A program made the translations under genes and the position numbers. A model generated the notes under the pieces. The model was not told where the DNA came from, made no database searches, and saw only the letters and a list, made by a program, of their open reading frames with translations. From Ustilaginoidea virens (lineage: Eukaryota; Ascomycota; Sordariomycetes; Hypocreales; Clavicipitaceae): a stretch of DNA of 64,000 bases. This document shows, in pieces, positions 1 through 9,518 of the stretch; position 1 is the stretch's first letter; every line of letters starts with the position of its first letter. The DNA lies in the NCBI RefSeq assembly GCF_000687475.1, contig NC_057316.1, forward strand, positions 7,254,001 through 7,318,000. Direction: 5' to 3'.

Positions 1-152
1 CGTAAACACCCTGCCACGGGCCTTCAACAGGAGACGGGATGGCGCGCGAAGGTACCAAAGGTGCCTACCAGGCAGGAGGTAGGTACGTAGGTAGCTGGTA
101 CGGAATAGGTGGAAACATGTCCGCTTCTTGGGGTTCAAGTGCTGCTGCATGT

Positions 153-2429
153 TCATTTTTCCTTCACCACCCATGCAGCCAATCGTAGCTCCTTCGACCA
201 GTCATCCTCAGATTCTTCGTGCTTGACCTCGAGCTTCCTCTTTCGACCAGGGGCATTCGAACTCACGGACGCAAGCGGAAGACGACCACGAAACTCCGAC
301 CGTTCGAAATCTACCAGCATTACCCGGCCATCGTCAGCATCGAACAGCATATTGCGGAGCTCCGCATCACGGTGCAGAACTCCTAATGAGTGGATTTTCT
401 TCAAGGCAGTTGTGACCCCTTTAAGAAGACTTGACTTATTAGCTGCGTCAATGCATCGCCGGAGAGGCAGTCCAGCCCAGCTAAGAAATAGGAAGCTGGT
501 GTAGACTCCACCGTCATAATGCCACGGGAGCACTAAATCGGCCATACCAAGACATACTGGCACGTACTTGCCCTGAATGGGCTCAAGCCTGCAGTACACT
601 CGGTTTTCATGGGCTAGAAACTCGCGATCGAAACTTTCCATGCCCTTTGCCACACATGTGTATCCGTGGGACGACAGCCGCACCTTGAATAGGCCGCCCC
701 GCGAACCCGCTATGTAGAGCGAAATACAATCCGCATCGCGGCCCCGGTCTCTTGCAAGCTGGGCGCGCATGAGACTGATGAATTTGGCCGGAGTGATATG
801 AACGTCACGGTGATCGTGCGCATTGGGACAATCCCGATCTACGGGCCCTCCATGTGCTAATCCGAGAAGGCATCGTTGCGTGCAATACGGACGGTCAGTG
901 ATATGAACCCTTTTCTTTTGCTGTTGCTGCAGCCGCTGGCTTTGGCGCTGCGTACCCTTCCGGTTGCCCTTTCCGCCGCCACTTGTGTCTGTCTTGGCTG
1001 ACGGTGCTTGTTTCTTGCCTGCGGTAGATGGCTTTCGCGTGGGGGAAGGAGGATCACAATCATCCTCGTCTTCTGAACGCGCCGGTCGTATAACCGGTGG
1101 CTGACAGCCGGAGCGGGTTCGAATGGGTGATCGAGTAAACCCTTTCCAACGCTGAGGCTTGTAAGGCGATGCAAGAGGTTGCTTGCCTTTTCGTTGCGAC
1201 TGTGGAATCTTGCTCAGTTCCTTTTCGTATTCAAAATTCCACAGACCAAGCTCCTGGGCATCGTCGTGCCATGACTCCGTGGGCGGGGTGGCCAACAGAG
1301 CTTGGGCAAGGAAAGCGAATACCTGAGCGGCGGCAGTGCGATGGAGCCTGTCTTCGTCGTCATCCATAACATCTTGTGCTGGCACACACACAGCACAGTA
1401 GACTGTGCCGGGATCATCCGAAATTTTAAGGAAACAGAAAGCTTCCCCGGTGCAGACGTAGCCATATTGAATGCCTTTGCCAACCATGTAGGAGAACAGT
1501 TGCGTGACGACCGCAGCGGTAAGAGCTCTGGAATTGAAGATGAAGCCCTGGCCCTCCTGGTTGATCACGTCACGTTCCGGCCGGATCTCTGAATCAAGCC
1601 CAGTGACAATCTCGTCAACGCTCAGCTTGTGTGGCGCCTTGTATTCAATAGCGATGGTAGGGATGTTTGTACCGTCCGAAGTCCTGTATATGCAAAACTG
1701 GTCCGCCCTATTGCCTTTCCCCCTCGCCTTCCTTGGCGGCTTTTTGGCTCGTGTTTTGGTCGATGCTGATGGGAGGGTACGAGGGTCGTTTTCGCTGATT
1801 GACATGCCTTCCATGGATTGAAGGACCGACTTGGAAGACTCCCCGAGATTCGTATGGCTCTCAAAGGTCACAGTTCCCCTGAGTCCAAGGACTTCTCGCG
1901 AGATTGGGTCCTCGTAGGCCCTGTCAACCAGCTTCCGAACAGCAATCTCGACCACGTTATGCTCGAACTGTCGGAGGCTCATTTCACAACTTATTCGTTG
2001 GAGTGTAGACTTGACGTATGATAGTTGATTTGGAGATGGAAACACCTTTTGGGAAGCGAATTCGGGGCTGACAGAGAGCTTTTCCCAAATCTCCTGTTGT
2101 TTTGCTGGAAAATCCTCCCATGGGATGATACGACGAGGGAAGATCCTGCCAGTCGCGGTGGTTGTGTGGCCTTGTGTTGTTTGCGTGGGGTCTGTTACGA
2201 CCTCGATAGCAAGATCGAGAGCATGGCAGGCCTCAATATACTGCGGGAGATCTAGTGGTAACGACTCGTTTGCCAATTCTTCAGCTTTTTCGCGTCGGCG
2301 TTGTTCCTCCTCACGTAGGCGTTGTTCCTCTTTGCGTCGGCGTTGTTCCTCGTCAAGTTGGCGGTTCTTCTCGTCGAGTTGGCGGTCCTTCTCCTTAATC
2401 AAAAGGCGCAACTGCTCGATTTCGTCCAT
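153..2429 (-). CDS. Coiled-coil / nuclease-like / kinase-like fusion protein (758 aa)
   Basis: A single uninterrupted frame from ATG at 2429 to the stop at 153. Residues 1-55 are a charged heptad-like coiled coil rich in E, R, Q and K. Residues 58-80 carry an LPQYIEACHALDL block that I associate with a Pezizomycotina accessory family. Around residues 241-264 is a D...(I)EYK arrangement (D243, E262, K264), which fits the PD-(D/E)XK nuclease-like signature. Residues 400-520 are low-complexity and basic. The C-terminal part has a lysine in CVAKG, then HRDAELRN near residue 686 and VDFER near 706. These match a kinase catalytic HRD loop and a divergent DFG (here DFE), so the fold is kinase-like but activity is uncertain. 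Fused nuclease-like and kinase-like domains are known among fungal effector or conflict proteins; assignment here is inference. The gene lies in repeat-rich DNA. An in-frame start further upstream was probably lost, as described for the adjacent duplicate. Confidence 0.72.
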   Translation of the reverse strand: MDEIEQLRLLIKEKDRQLDEKNRQLDEEQRRRKEEQRLREEEQRRREKAEELANESLPLDLPQYIEACHALDLAIEVVTDPTQTTQGHTTTATGRIFPRRIIPWEDFPAKQQEIWEKLSVSPEFASQKVFPSPNQLSYVKSTLQRISCEMSLRQFEHNVVEIAVRKLVDRAYEDPISREVLGLRGTVTFESHTNLGESSKSVLQSMEGMSISENDPRTLPSASTKTRAKKPPRKARGKGNRADQFCIYRTSDGTNIPTIAIEYKAPHKLSVDEIVTGLDSEIRPERDVINQEGQGFIFNSRALTAAVVTQLFSYMVGKGIQYGYVCTGEAFCFLKISDDPGTVYCAVCVPAQDVMDDDEDRLHRTAAAQVFAFLAQALLATPPTESWHDDAQELGLWNFEYEKELSKIPQSQRKGKQPLASPYKPQRWKGFTRSPIRTRSGCQPPVIRPARSEDEDDCDPPSPTRKPSTAGKKQAPSAKTDTSGGGKGNRKGTQRQSQRLQQQQKKRVHITDRPYCTQRCLLGLAHGGPVDRDCPNAHDHRDVHITPAKFISLMRAQLARDRGRDADCISLYIAGSRGGLFKVRLSSHGYTCVAKGMESFDREFLAHENRVYCRLEPIQGKYVPVCLGMADLVLPWHYDGGVYTSFLFLSWAGLPLRRCIDAANKSSLLKGVTTALKKIHSLGVLHRDAELRNMLFDADDGRVMLVDFERSEFRGRLPLASVSSNAPGRKRKLEVKHEESEDDWSKELRLAAWVVKEK

Positions 2430-2640
2430 GGTGTGGCCTCGTGTTGTTTGCGTGAGGTTGTTACGACGTCAATAGAAAGGTCAAGCGAGTGGCAGGCCTT
2501 CAGGTACTGCGGGAGATATAGCGGTGATGACTCCTTTGCCAGTTGATCAGCTTCTTCGCGTCGGCGTTGATCCTCCTTGAGTAAACGGCGCCGCAACTGC
2601 TCAATTTCGCCAACTAGAATTTCATGTAAGGTGGTGCTCC
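2430..2640 (-). pseudogene. Broken tandem copy of the N-terminus of the downstream gene
   Basis: On the minus strand, 2620-2430 encodes a second, diverged version of the start of the adjacent gene: a GEIEQLRRRLLKEDQ coiled coil followed by LPQYLKACHSLDLSIDVVT. The downstream copy reads LPQYIEACHALDLAIEVVT. The DNA after VVT is also duplicated, but this copy has 18 bases (rc of 2458-2475) where the other copy has 19 (rc of about 2186-2204). One base is missing, so the frame does not continue into the ATG at 2429. The open frame starts with no ATG. The simplest reading is that the gene once had two N-terminal repeat units and a one-base deletion cut off the first. A sequencing error or an unseen intron are alternatives. 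Confidence 0.6.
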
Positions 2641-4492
2641 TTGCAGCAGTATTTGAGGATGGACGTGCTGGTGGCTGGCGGGCGGGTCTTGTCTGTCAGC
2701 GAAGGAAGCGCGTCACATGGGTGGATCAATATGTCGGACTTGCCGCAACAGGCTCCTGCCAACCACGCCCACAAGACCGTGATCCACTAGCCTGGCGAGC
2801 TAGCGTCTGGTCTTGTCTAGGACTTTGTTGTCGCCAAGTTAATGGCACACTTTGCGCCGCTATTGGGCAGTGGGCCGTGGGCAAGAGTCTGGTAGTAGGT
2901 AGTATTGAGGCTGGGTATTAGGTAGAGCAATAATGCGGTAATAGTATTTAGCAAGTAGGCCTAGGTAGGCAGGTAGGCAGGTACCCAAGGTCAATAGCAG
3001 CAGTTGAGGGCAGCATGCAGTATGTAGTAGCCTGGTAGGCAGTAGCTAGGAGGCCTAGGCCCAGGTAGGTAGGTATTGCAATACCTACTAAGGTAGGAAG
3101 TAGGGCAGGAGGTAAATAGGCAGGCATTAAGCTGTTAAGGTCGCCGCCACGTTTTCCAGAGGGGTCTGGTAGGTCTGGTAGCTGATGGAAATTGAAAGGG
3201 TCTGGTTTACCATGGTGGGCGGGTGGAGAGACGTGGCGACTTCGATCGTTACGTGTTGAGGGCTATGTTGGTGCCCTTTATTATTGTGCGCTGTCGACTT
3301 AGGCACCTAAGGTACGTACCTCTAGCCGAGCTGTTTGCTAACCGGCCCTATGAGTCATGTAGCAGCCTCGCAAATCAGGCAAAGCGCCTGATGTACTTGC
3401 AGATAAAGTCATTTTCTCCCCTGTCCGAGATATTTCTAGCACCATTGTGCTGCTGCATTTCACACTACGGAGTACTCCGCTCGTCTGCCAGTTTTTCAGC
3501 TTTCTGTTGTAATCATTGGTACACCATCATACCCCAGTTCAGGCCGCAAGAAGGAGAGTAGAATGTGCACCAAGATGTTCCACCCCAAGCGCGTGCGTGG
3601 TGTGGTGTAAGCGCAGTTAGCCTAACGTTCAAACCAATAAGCCATAGGGGTTGCATTGGTGGTTGTTGGGGTGACGAGCAGTTGAGCCGATCGGCGTCTT
3701 CCGTCTTTCACGTATCTCCGCCGTGGACTACGGGCTGAACCGTAAAGAACGCCACTTGCTCTAAAATGGAGGCATCGAAGCTTGCGGGAAGAGCCTGGCG
3801 GGATCCAAAGCCCTCACCCGGCCACGGGCATACGTGCTGTGCTAGTGGGCTAGCAAAGCAAAGCAACCTCGCGTAATGACGACAGAGGAAGGGCAGGGTG
3901 TGCTAAAGGGCTCGTTTGCTGCCCGTTTGAGCGGCTTTCGTCCTCTTTTTCTTGCGCTGTTTCATCAGCCGCGCCGTCCATGGCCCTGAATTCACGATTC
4001 ATGTTCGCGCCTCACATAGTAGGATCTAGCTAGCCGTGCCGCCTCGTTTCCTGTTGCTCTAGATGGTTCGGAATGTCATCTCGTTGATGCATCATTTTGC
4101 ATTCCGCACAATTTTAATTTTTTTTTTTCAGTGCTTGTCCGGACGTTGCGCAGTAGAAACACGCACCCCTTGCGACTTGAAGCGGCAAAGAATCTCGCAT
4201 ATAGAGGGGAAATATGGGAAACATACGTGGCTGGATGGAAGAGGCAGCAAATGACTTCCTTTTTTTTTTTTTTTTTTTCTTTCTGTTTGACAATAGGTGG
4301 CTCGATCATCATGCTGGCTGATTCGGAAGGCGGGAATTCACCGGCATCTTTGCAGCTGCACGAGCCGTCCAGATGAAGTCCGATACATCCGCCGACACAC
4401 GGAACCGCTGGCATCGCTGACATGAGCGGCAAGAATGAGAGTTTCAGCGTAACCTCACGAGGCAATCGGCGTTTTGCATTTCTCGTTCTGCT

Positions 4493-4527
<35 letters not shown>

Positions 4528-5096
4528 GGAATAGCATCGCGACGTGTGCAAGGGTGTCCTAGGGATGTGCAGCGTGCAAGATCTGCAAACGGGAACTTTG
4601 CGCAACTGATGTTGGCGGAATCACGTGGGATGGGAGAGGGGAGATGCGTAGCACGCCAGGTGATGGGGCTTGTGGAAAGCGAGAGTGACTGACGACTCGT
4701 CAGCTGCCTTTGCGAATCAACATGCGGGGATGGGCGATCTACCAGCCAGCACGGTACTGTAACGGTAGATCTGCCTTGCCACTCGGCAATGATGTGTATG
4801 CGCTGGCTCATTGTCCACCGGAAGATGCGGAAGACACTACTATCACTAAGCCATATCTAGGCCTGGTAAGTGTTTCGCTTCCTGCATGTTCCTAGTTGGG
4901 GCTTTCAAGCCAACTACTGCCAAGCCGCGTAAGCCGCAGCCTAGCGTGCGGCAGGTCATGCCTTTCTGACCGGCTAGATTGACGACGGCGGGGGCTCAAT
5001 TTCCCGTTGATGGGTGGCTGGGCACGGGCACCGGGCCAAACCCAAGGCCCGAGAGGGTGCCAAATGCCCCAGCTCGTGGCGTCGAGCTTGGGATAT
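2641..5096. other. Gene-free, low-complexity interval
   Basis: I see no supportable gene. 2935-3120 is dense in CCTAGGTA / GTAGGTAG-type short repeats. Poly-T runs occur at 4260-4278 and 4495-4526 (32 T). A CTACGGAGTACTCCG motif sits at 3465-3479. Open frames here are short, lack family resemblance and mostly cross the homopolymers. Confidence 0.6.
4495..4526. repeat. Poly(T) tract, 32 bp
   Basis: An uninterrupted run of T on the plus strand. A second run of 19 T lies at 4260-4278. Such long runs can be tails of retroposed copies on the minus strand or simple slippage products; no recognisable element adjoins them. Confidence 0.9.
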
Positions 5097-5458
5097 CCCT
5101 GCGGGACGCGCCGCATCTATCACCTCGCCGGGGGTATAGGGAAGGGGGGAATGGACCAGATGATACATAAGCTCGGCCATACCGTCGCGTTTCGTCCCTC
5201 TTTCCGCGTTGCTGCCCTGCGGGACGCGCCGCATCTATCACCTCGCCGGGGGTATAGGGAAGGGGGGAATGGACCAGATGATACATAAGCTCGGCCATAC
5301 CGTCGCGTTTCGTCCCTCTTTCCGCGTTGCTGCCCTGCGGGACGCGCCGCATCTATCACCTCGCCGGGGGTATAGGGAAGGGGGGAATGGACCAGATGAT
5401 ACATAAGCTCGGCCATACCGTCGCGTTTCGTCCCTCTTTCCGCGTTGCTGCCCTGCGG
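5097..5458. repeat. Perfect 118-bp minisatellite, three copies
   Basis: Three head-to-tail copies at 5097-5214, 5215-5332 and 5333-5450 read identically by eye, followed by the first 8 bases of a fourth copy (5451-5458). The period, 118, is not a multiple of three, so repeated open frames through it shift frame from copy to copy and are not coding. The unit is GC-rich and contains a GGGGTATAGGGAAGGGGG block. Perfect identity between copies suggests recent amplification. Confidence 0.95.
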
Positions 5459-6365
5459 CATCGCGGGATTCGCGGGTCAAGCACCACGGACGCAAGACGA
5501 CTCGCCGGAGCGTCACGCGCGATGCAGGATTTTCGGTGCAGACGGGGATGGATGCCTGGATGCCCCGGGGTGCCAATCATCTGCGGGGGAACGAGATGGT
5601 CCGCACTTGCTGTCGCGGCCCGATGATCCAGCACGCAAGGAAACACACCACTGCAAACTGACGAGGAAGGAGGGAGGACGGCACGAGGTTGTCCGCCTGA
5701 CTGCAAACTAAGACAAAGGGCTGCGTCCGACATGCGTGTCATGGGATCATGCCGGCTCGCGAGTTAGATTGACGACGGAGACTCGGGAGTACGGACTCTC
5801 GGATTATGCAGATTATGCAGGGGAGTGAAGGCTGAAACGGAGTAGCGCGAGCAAATACGCGGTAAACAAAGCCCTCAAAGACGGCGGTAGCCCTAAAACG
5901 CCATGGTCGCATCTTCAGATTCTCGTCTCAAACCTTAATCAAGAACAAAGGGGCGCGGTGAGCGGTATGGAGCCTACCCGGCAAATTGTACGTGACTGGG
6001 TGCATGAAAATGCATGTCCAGATAAGGAGGAAGTTGGGACCTGTACCTGCATATGACAATATGGCCAGCATGGCTTTCCCGTCCTGGGCCTAGGTCTGAC
6101 TGTTTGGTCAATAAATGGCTAGCATGTCCGTGCCCTCGTGTCTACACGTACGCACCAGGCTCGATGGAGATTGACAACCGAAGATCCCACGGCCCCATTT
6201 GAACCGCCCCTGACAATTTTACCTGCCAACACGAGGAGAAGTTGGGCACGCGGTCGGTCCCTCAACTAAGCCGCATAGGTAGTATGGTGATCGCGGCAAC
6301 GTAGCAGTCCGCAGTTCGGTGCCTTGATCCAGGCTAGCAGGGAACAGAGGCGCCGAGCTTACGAG
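5459..6365. other. Intergenic, no gene recognised
   Basis: Between the minisatellite and the flavoprotein promoter I see only short unrelated open frames. A near-perfect palindrome GAGTACGGACTC lies near 5787. Confidence 0.5.
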
Positions 6366-6375
6366 TATAAAAAGG
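6366..6375 (+). promoter_or_regulatory. Probable TATA box of the flavoprotein gene
   Basis: TATAAAAAGG about 80 bp upstream of the ATG at 6452. Position and sequence fit a fungal TATA element; there is no experimental support. Confidence 0.45.
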
Positions 6376-6451
6376 ATTGCTGCGAGCCTCCCAGCCATCG
6401 CAGATGCGCCGTTCGACCAATGACCGAGTAAATGACAAGGCCGTGTCAGCC

Positions 6452-8048
6452 ATGAGACCGTCAACAGTTGCAGGCCTCTGGGCCAGCCTGAGCTGCTGCT
6501 TTGGCTCCGGCGTGCACGCTCGCTCACCCGCACCACGCTCACCCGTGTCAGACAAGAGCGTCATCGAGGTTGACGTGGCCATTGTCGGCGGAGGTGCCGC
6601 TGGCTGCCACGCCGCCGTTCGCCTCCGAGAAGACTTCAAGAAGAGCATCCTGGTCATCGAGAAGGCGGCGAGACTCGTAAGTACCGGCAAACCCCAGGTC
6701 GAGGGTTTATAAAAAAATAAATAAATAAATAAATAAAAAAAAAAAAAAAAAAAAAAAAAAGGCAAGAGACTTGTGTGCCAGTCCGGAGCTGATGCCAGCA
6801 CGTCGGAAACAGGGCGGCCACGTACACGCGTATCAACCACCGGGCGGGGGGCGCCCCGTCAACTATGGCGTGCAGGCGTATCTGAACCGGCCCACGACCA
6901 GGGCCTTCTTCAAGCGCTTCAACGTCGGGTTGGTCGATCCGGACTTTGGCAGCTACATCAACCTGCTGCTGCTGACCAAGAACGTGGACTTCAAGACGGG
7001 CAAGATGGTGGACGTCAAGTACGGCCCTGTTGATCCCGTTGGGGTCCCCATCGGCCTGCTCCGGTACTTTGAGCTGGCCGTCAAGTATCAGCCCTGGTTC
7101 GAAAACGGCTACTTTATGCAGGGCGAAGTGCCGGAGGATCTCCTCCTCCCCTTTGGCGAGTTTCTCAGAAAGCACCGTCTCGAGGATGCCTTGGGAATCC
7201 TGCGCAATCTTCTGTGGCTGTCGGACGCTCTCCACACGCCCACCTGGACCGTCATGGCTGTGGTGGGAGAGCCGCAGATCAGAGCGTTCGGCCTCGGCCT
7301 GACGGGGCCTTCCTTCAAGTGGCCCGCGACGCACTCGTCCGAGACGCTCTTCGACCGCGTGCTGGACCTGATTCGGGACGACGTCCTTCTCGAGAGCACC
7401 GTTGCGAGCAGCCAGCGCACTGACAACGGCGTCGTCCTGACTGTCAAGACGCCGTCGGGGCTCAAGACGGTCAAGGCGAAAAAGCTCCTCATCGCAGCCA
7501 CGCCGTCTCCCGACAACATCGGCCCATGGGACCTGAGTGATCAAGAAAACGACGTCTTTTCCAAGTTCTCGTGGGAAACGCTGTTTGTCGGCGTCGTCAA
7601 CAACACGGGGATGCCTTCCCAGGTCACGTCCCTTCGCAACACCCCGAACGCACCGAGCGAGTACTTCCTCCCGCATGGAGACTTCAATGACGCGTACGTG
7701 CGATCCCCCTCGGGCGACATCCGAGACATCTGGACGACTCGCGTTATTGGCACGGCCGGACTCGGCGACGCAGAAGCGCGAGAGATGCTCTTGCAGCCTC
7801 TCGCCAGGATCAAGGAAGCCGGCACATACAGCATTGCCGCACCTGGGGTGCTGGCATCCGCCTCCCATGGTGCAACGGTGCCCAAAGTACCTGCCGAGGA
7901 GCTCAAGGCCGGTTTCTACAACAAGCTGTACGCTCTGCAGGGCCAGCGGCGCACGTACTGGACCGGTCTCACCTTTGCGCCCGACTACACTCCCATCTTG
8001 TGGGATTTCAACGAGAAACTGTACCCGAAAATCCTGGAGGGGTTGTAG
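6452..8048 (+). CDS. Secreted FAD-dependent oxidoreductase, beta-cyclopiazonate dehydrogenase-like (486 aa)
   Basis: Two exons: 6452-6676 (75 codons, phase 0) and 6813-8048, with GTAAGT donor and ACAG acceptor. Joining them restores the conserved order of an N-terminal Rossmann FAD motif (VAIVGGGAAGCHAA, residues 43-56), an acidic strand end (VIEKAARL) and GGHVH, as in amine-oxidase-type flavoproteins. Length and a hydrophobic N-terminus resembling a signal peptide (MRPSTVAGLWASLSCCFGSG, cleavage near residue 23) match the fungal group commonly annotated as beta-cyclopiazonate dehydrogenase. These enzymes use FAD to oxidise C-N or C-C bonds of small molecules. The substrate cannot be inferred: no PKS-NRPS or prenyltransferase lies nearby, so a role in cyclopiazonic acid itself is unsupported. 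An alternative ATG at 6404 would hide the signal peptide. The intron contains an A-rich insertion. Confidence 0.85.
6711..6760. repeat. (AAAT)n plus poly(A) inside an intron
   Basis: The intron 6677-6812 contains about five AAAT repeats followed by 26 consecutive A (6735-6760), then a short stretch with a CTGAT branch-like site and the acceptor. An AAAT array ending in poly(A) resembles the 3' tail of a short retroposed element, but no body of an element is visible. Confidence 0.8.
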
Positions 8049-8344
8049 AGGAGCTGACTGTCGGCGGAAATGGGTTGGCCAAGAATTGAAGTGAAGTGGA
8101 CATTGGGATGTCAGCTTGGGGGTGAGAAATGGGATGTGGATCCCGTGACCTCGGTAGCGCCGTGGCGCCCGGATCAATCTACAGAGTACTCCGTACGAGT
8201 ACGGAGAGTACATGTGCTTGTAAGCGGCCTGTGTCGCGCTAGACTAGGCGCTTGCTCTTAGCGCCGCTTACTATTTCGCTTCAATGTTGTTTCTGTAATG
8301 CGAGCGCAAAGGCCACATAAGACTTGTACATGTAAATCTTCCCT

Positions 8345-8530
8345 TAATAGGCCTTGGCTTGGCTCCCCTTCTTTCAGGTGCTCTATTACATCTATACGAC
8401 AAAAAGGACTACATATAGGGGCGCAACTCGCCCTTTCTTAGACGCTAAATCAAGGACAACTGTGCATCCCTTGCTAGCGAGGCCCGAACACCGCCATAGC
8501 CCGGGGTCTCTATGCCTACAGGTACATAGC
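8345..8530 (+). repeat. Dispersed repeat, copy A
   Basis: Direct copy of 11925-12090. Both contain AACTCGCCCTTTCTTAGA preceded by ATAGGGGC, then AATCAAGGAC and a CCCG(A/C)ACACCGC block, with similar flanks (TAGGCCT...GCTT(G/A)GCTC). The remaining bases are diverged with many transitions. No coding capacity is seen, so it may be a decayed transposon end, an LTR or a SINE. The surrounding 8049-9518 has no gene that I can support. Confidence 0.7.
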
Positions 8531-9518
8531 ACATGCGCTAACCTAATATAGCGAGCTTAGCACCCCTTTAGTGCACACAGCCTTCCTGCCTTGCTTGCAA
8601 CTGCATATCAATTTCGCCGTATTTACACATACTACAAACATGACGACACACTAGGTGCGGCTCAACTAGGCTTCTTCTCATTTCAGCTTCCTTTTCATAT
8701 AAAGGGTAGCAGGTCTTTTATCATGGCGGTGTTCTTGTACAGACTCGGGCACCTCTAGATAACGTGCCTCATCTCGATTGGGAGTACTGTAAACGCATTA
8801 CGCCGTAGGGTGGCGCTCTAACATGTGGATTTTTTAAGCAAACGTCTCGTACTCCCTACTCTCGTCAGCTGCAGCAGGCGGCAATTCTAGCCAGCCGGTC
8901 GGCCTGTTGAAGACGTGCTCGCGCGACCAAAGCTTCCGTTCACTGCTTGAACACTACGTACCCCCCATTCTTCCTTGCCCGGTATCTATACAACATCCGG
9001 GTCCGGTCAAATAATATACACTCTGGGGCAGTCGTACCCAGCCGCGACATAGTGTTCAATTATATACCATGCATGTATATCAAGGCGATGAGAAAAGGAC
9101 AATGCATGCCTGCACGCGTTACGTCTTGGTAGCGTCAACAAGCCAAAGATGCGCCAAAACTTCTGCCTGGTAGTGCCAGATGGAGTAGTAGTAGGCTGCC
9201 GAGTTCTGCAAGGCGCCACTATGGCCGAACCATGTGCTTGGAACCGCAGACTGGGGTCGCCAATACGCCTTTGCTTTGGGAGACGAAAAGGCGTTATTAA
9301 AATACCCAATGTGCTCCGGATACAGCAGCCCATCGGCCTGCTACACAGGCGTTGGTGATGTGGGATATCCATCCCATGTCGAGATCGCCAGGCGGACGGT
9401 AGAAACCCAAGCATAAAGAAGAGGCGCTCACGCGCCACCCATCAGTACATGTTCCGAATCGAGCTCACTTTCACGATGCGATTCCCAGCTCAAGATACGG
9501 GGCAGACAGCGCCGTTGT

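Noticed and set aside
5097..5458. CRISPR-like array
   Set aside because: The repeats are directly adjacent 118-bp units with no unique spacers, and the organism is a fungus.
6654..8213. Long minus-strand open frame opposite the flavoprotein gene
   Set aside because: Its Arg/Gly/His-rich product mirrors the GC-rich third positions of the plus-strand gene, which has clear FAD motifs and a matching intron.
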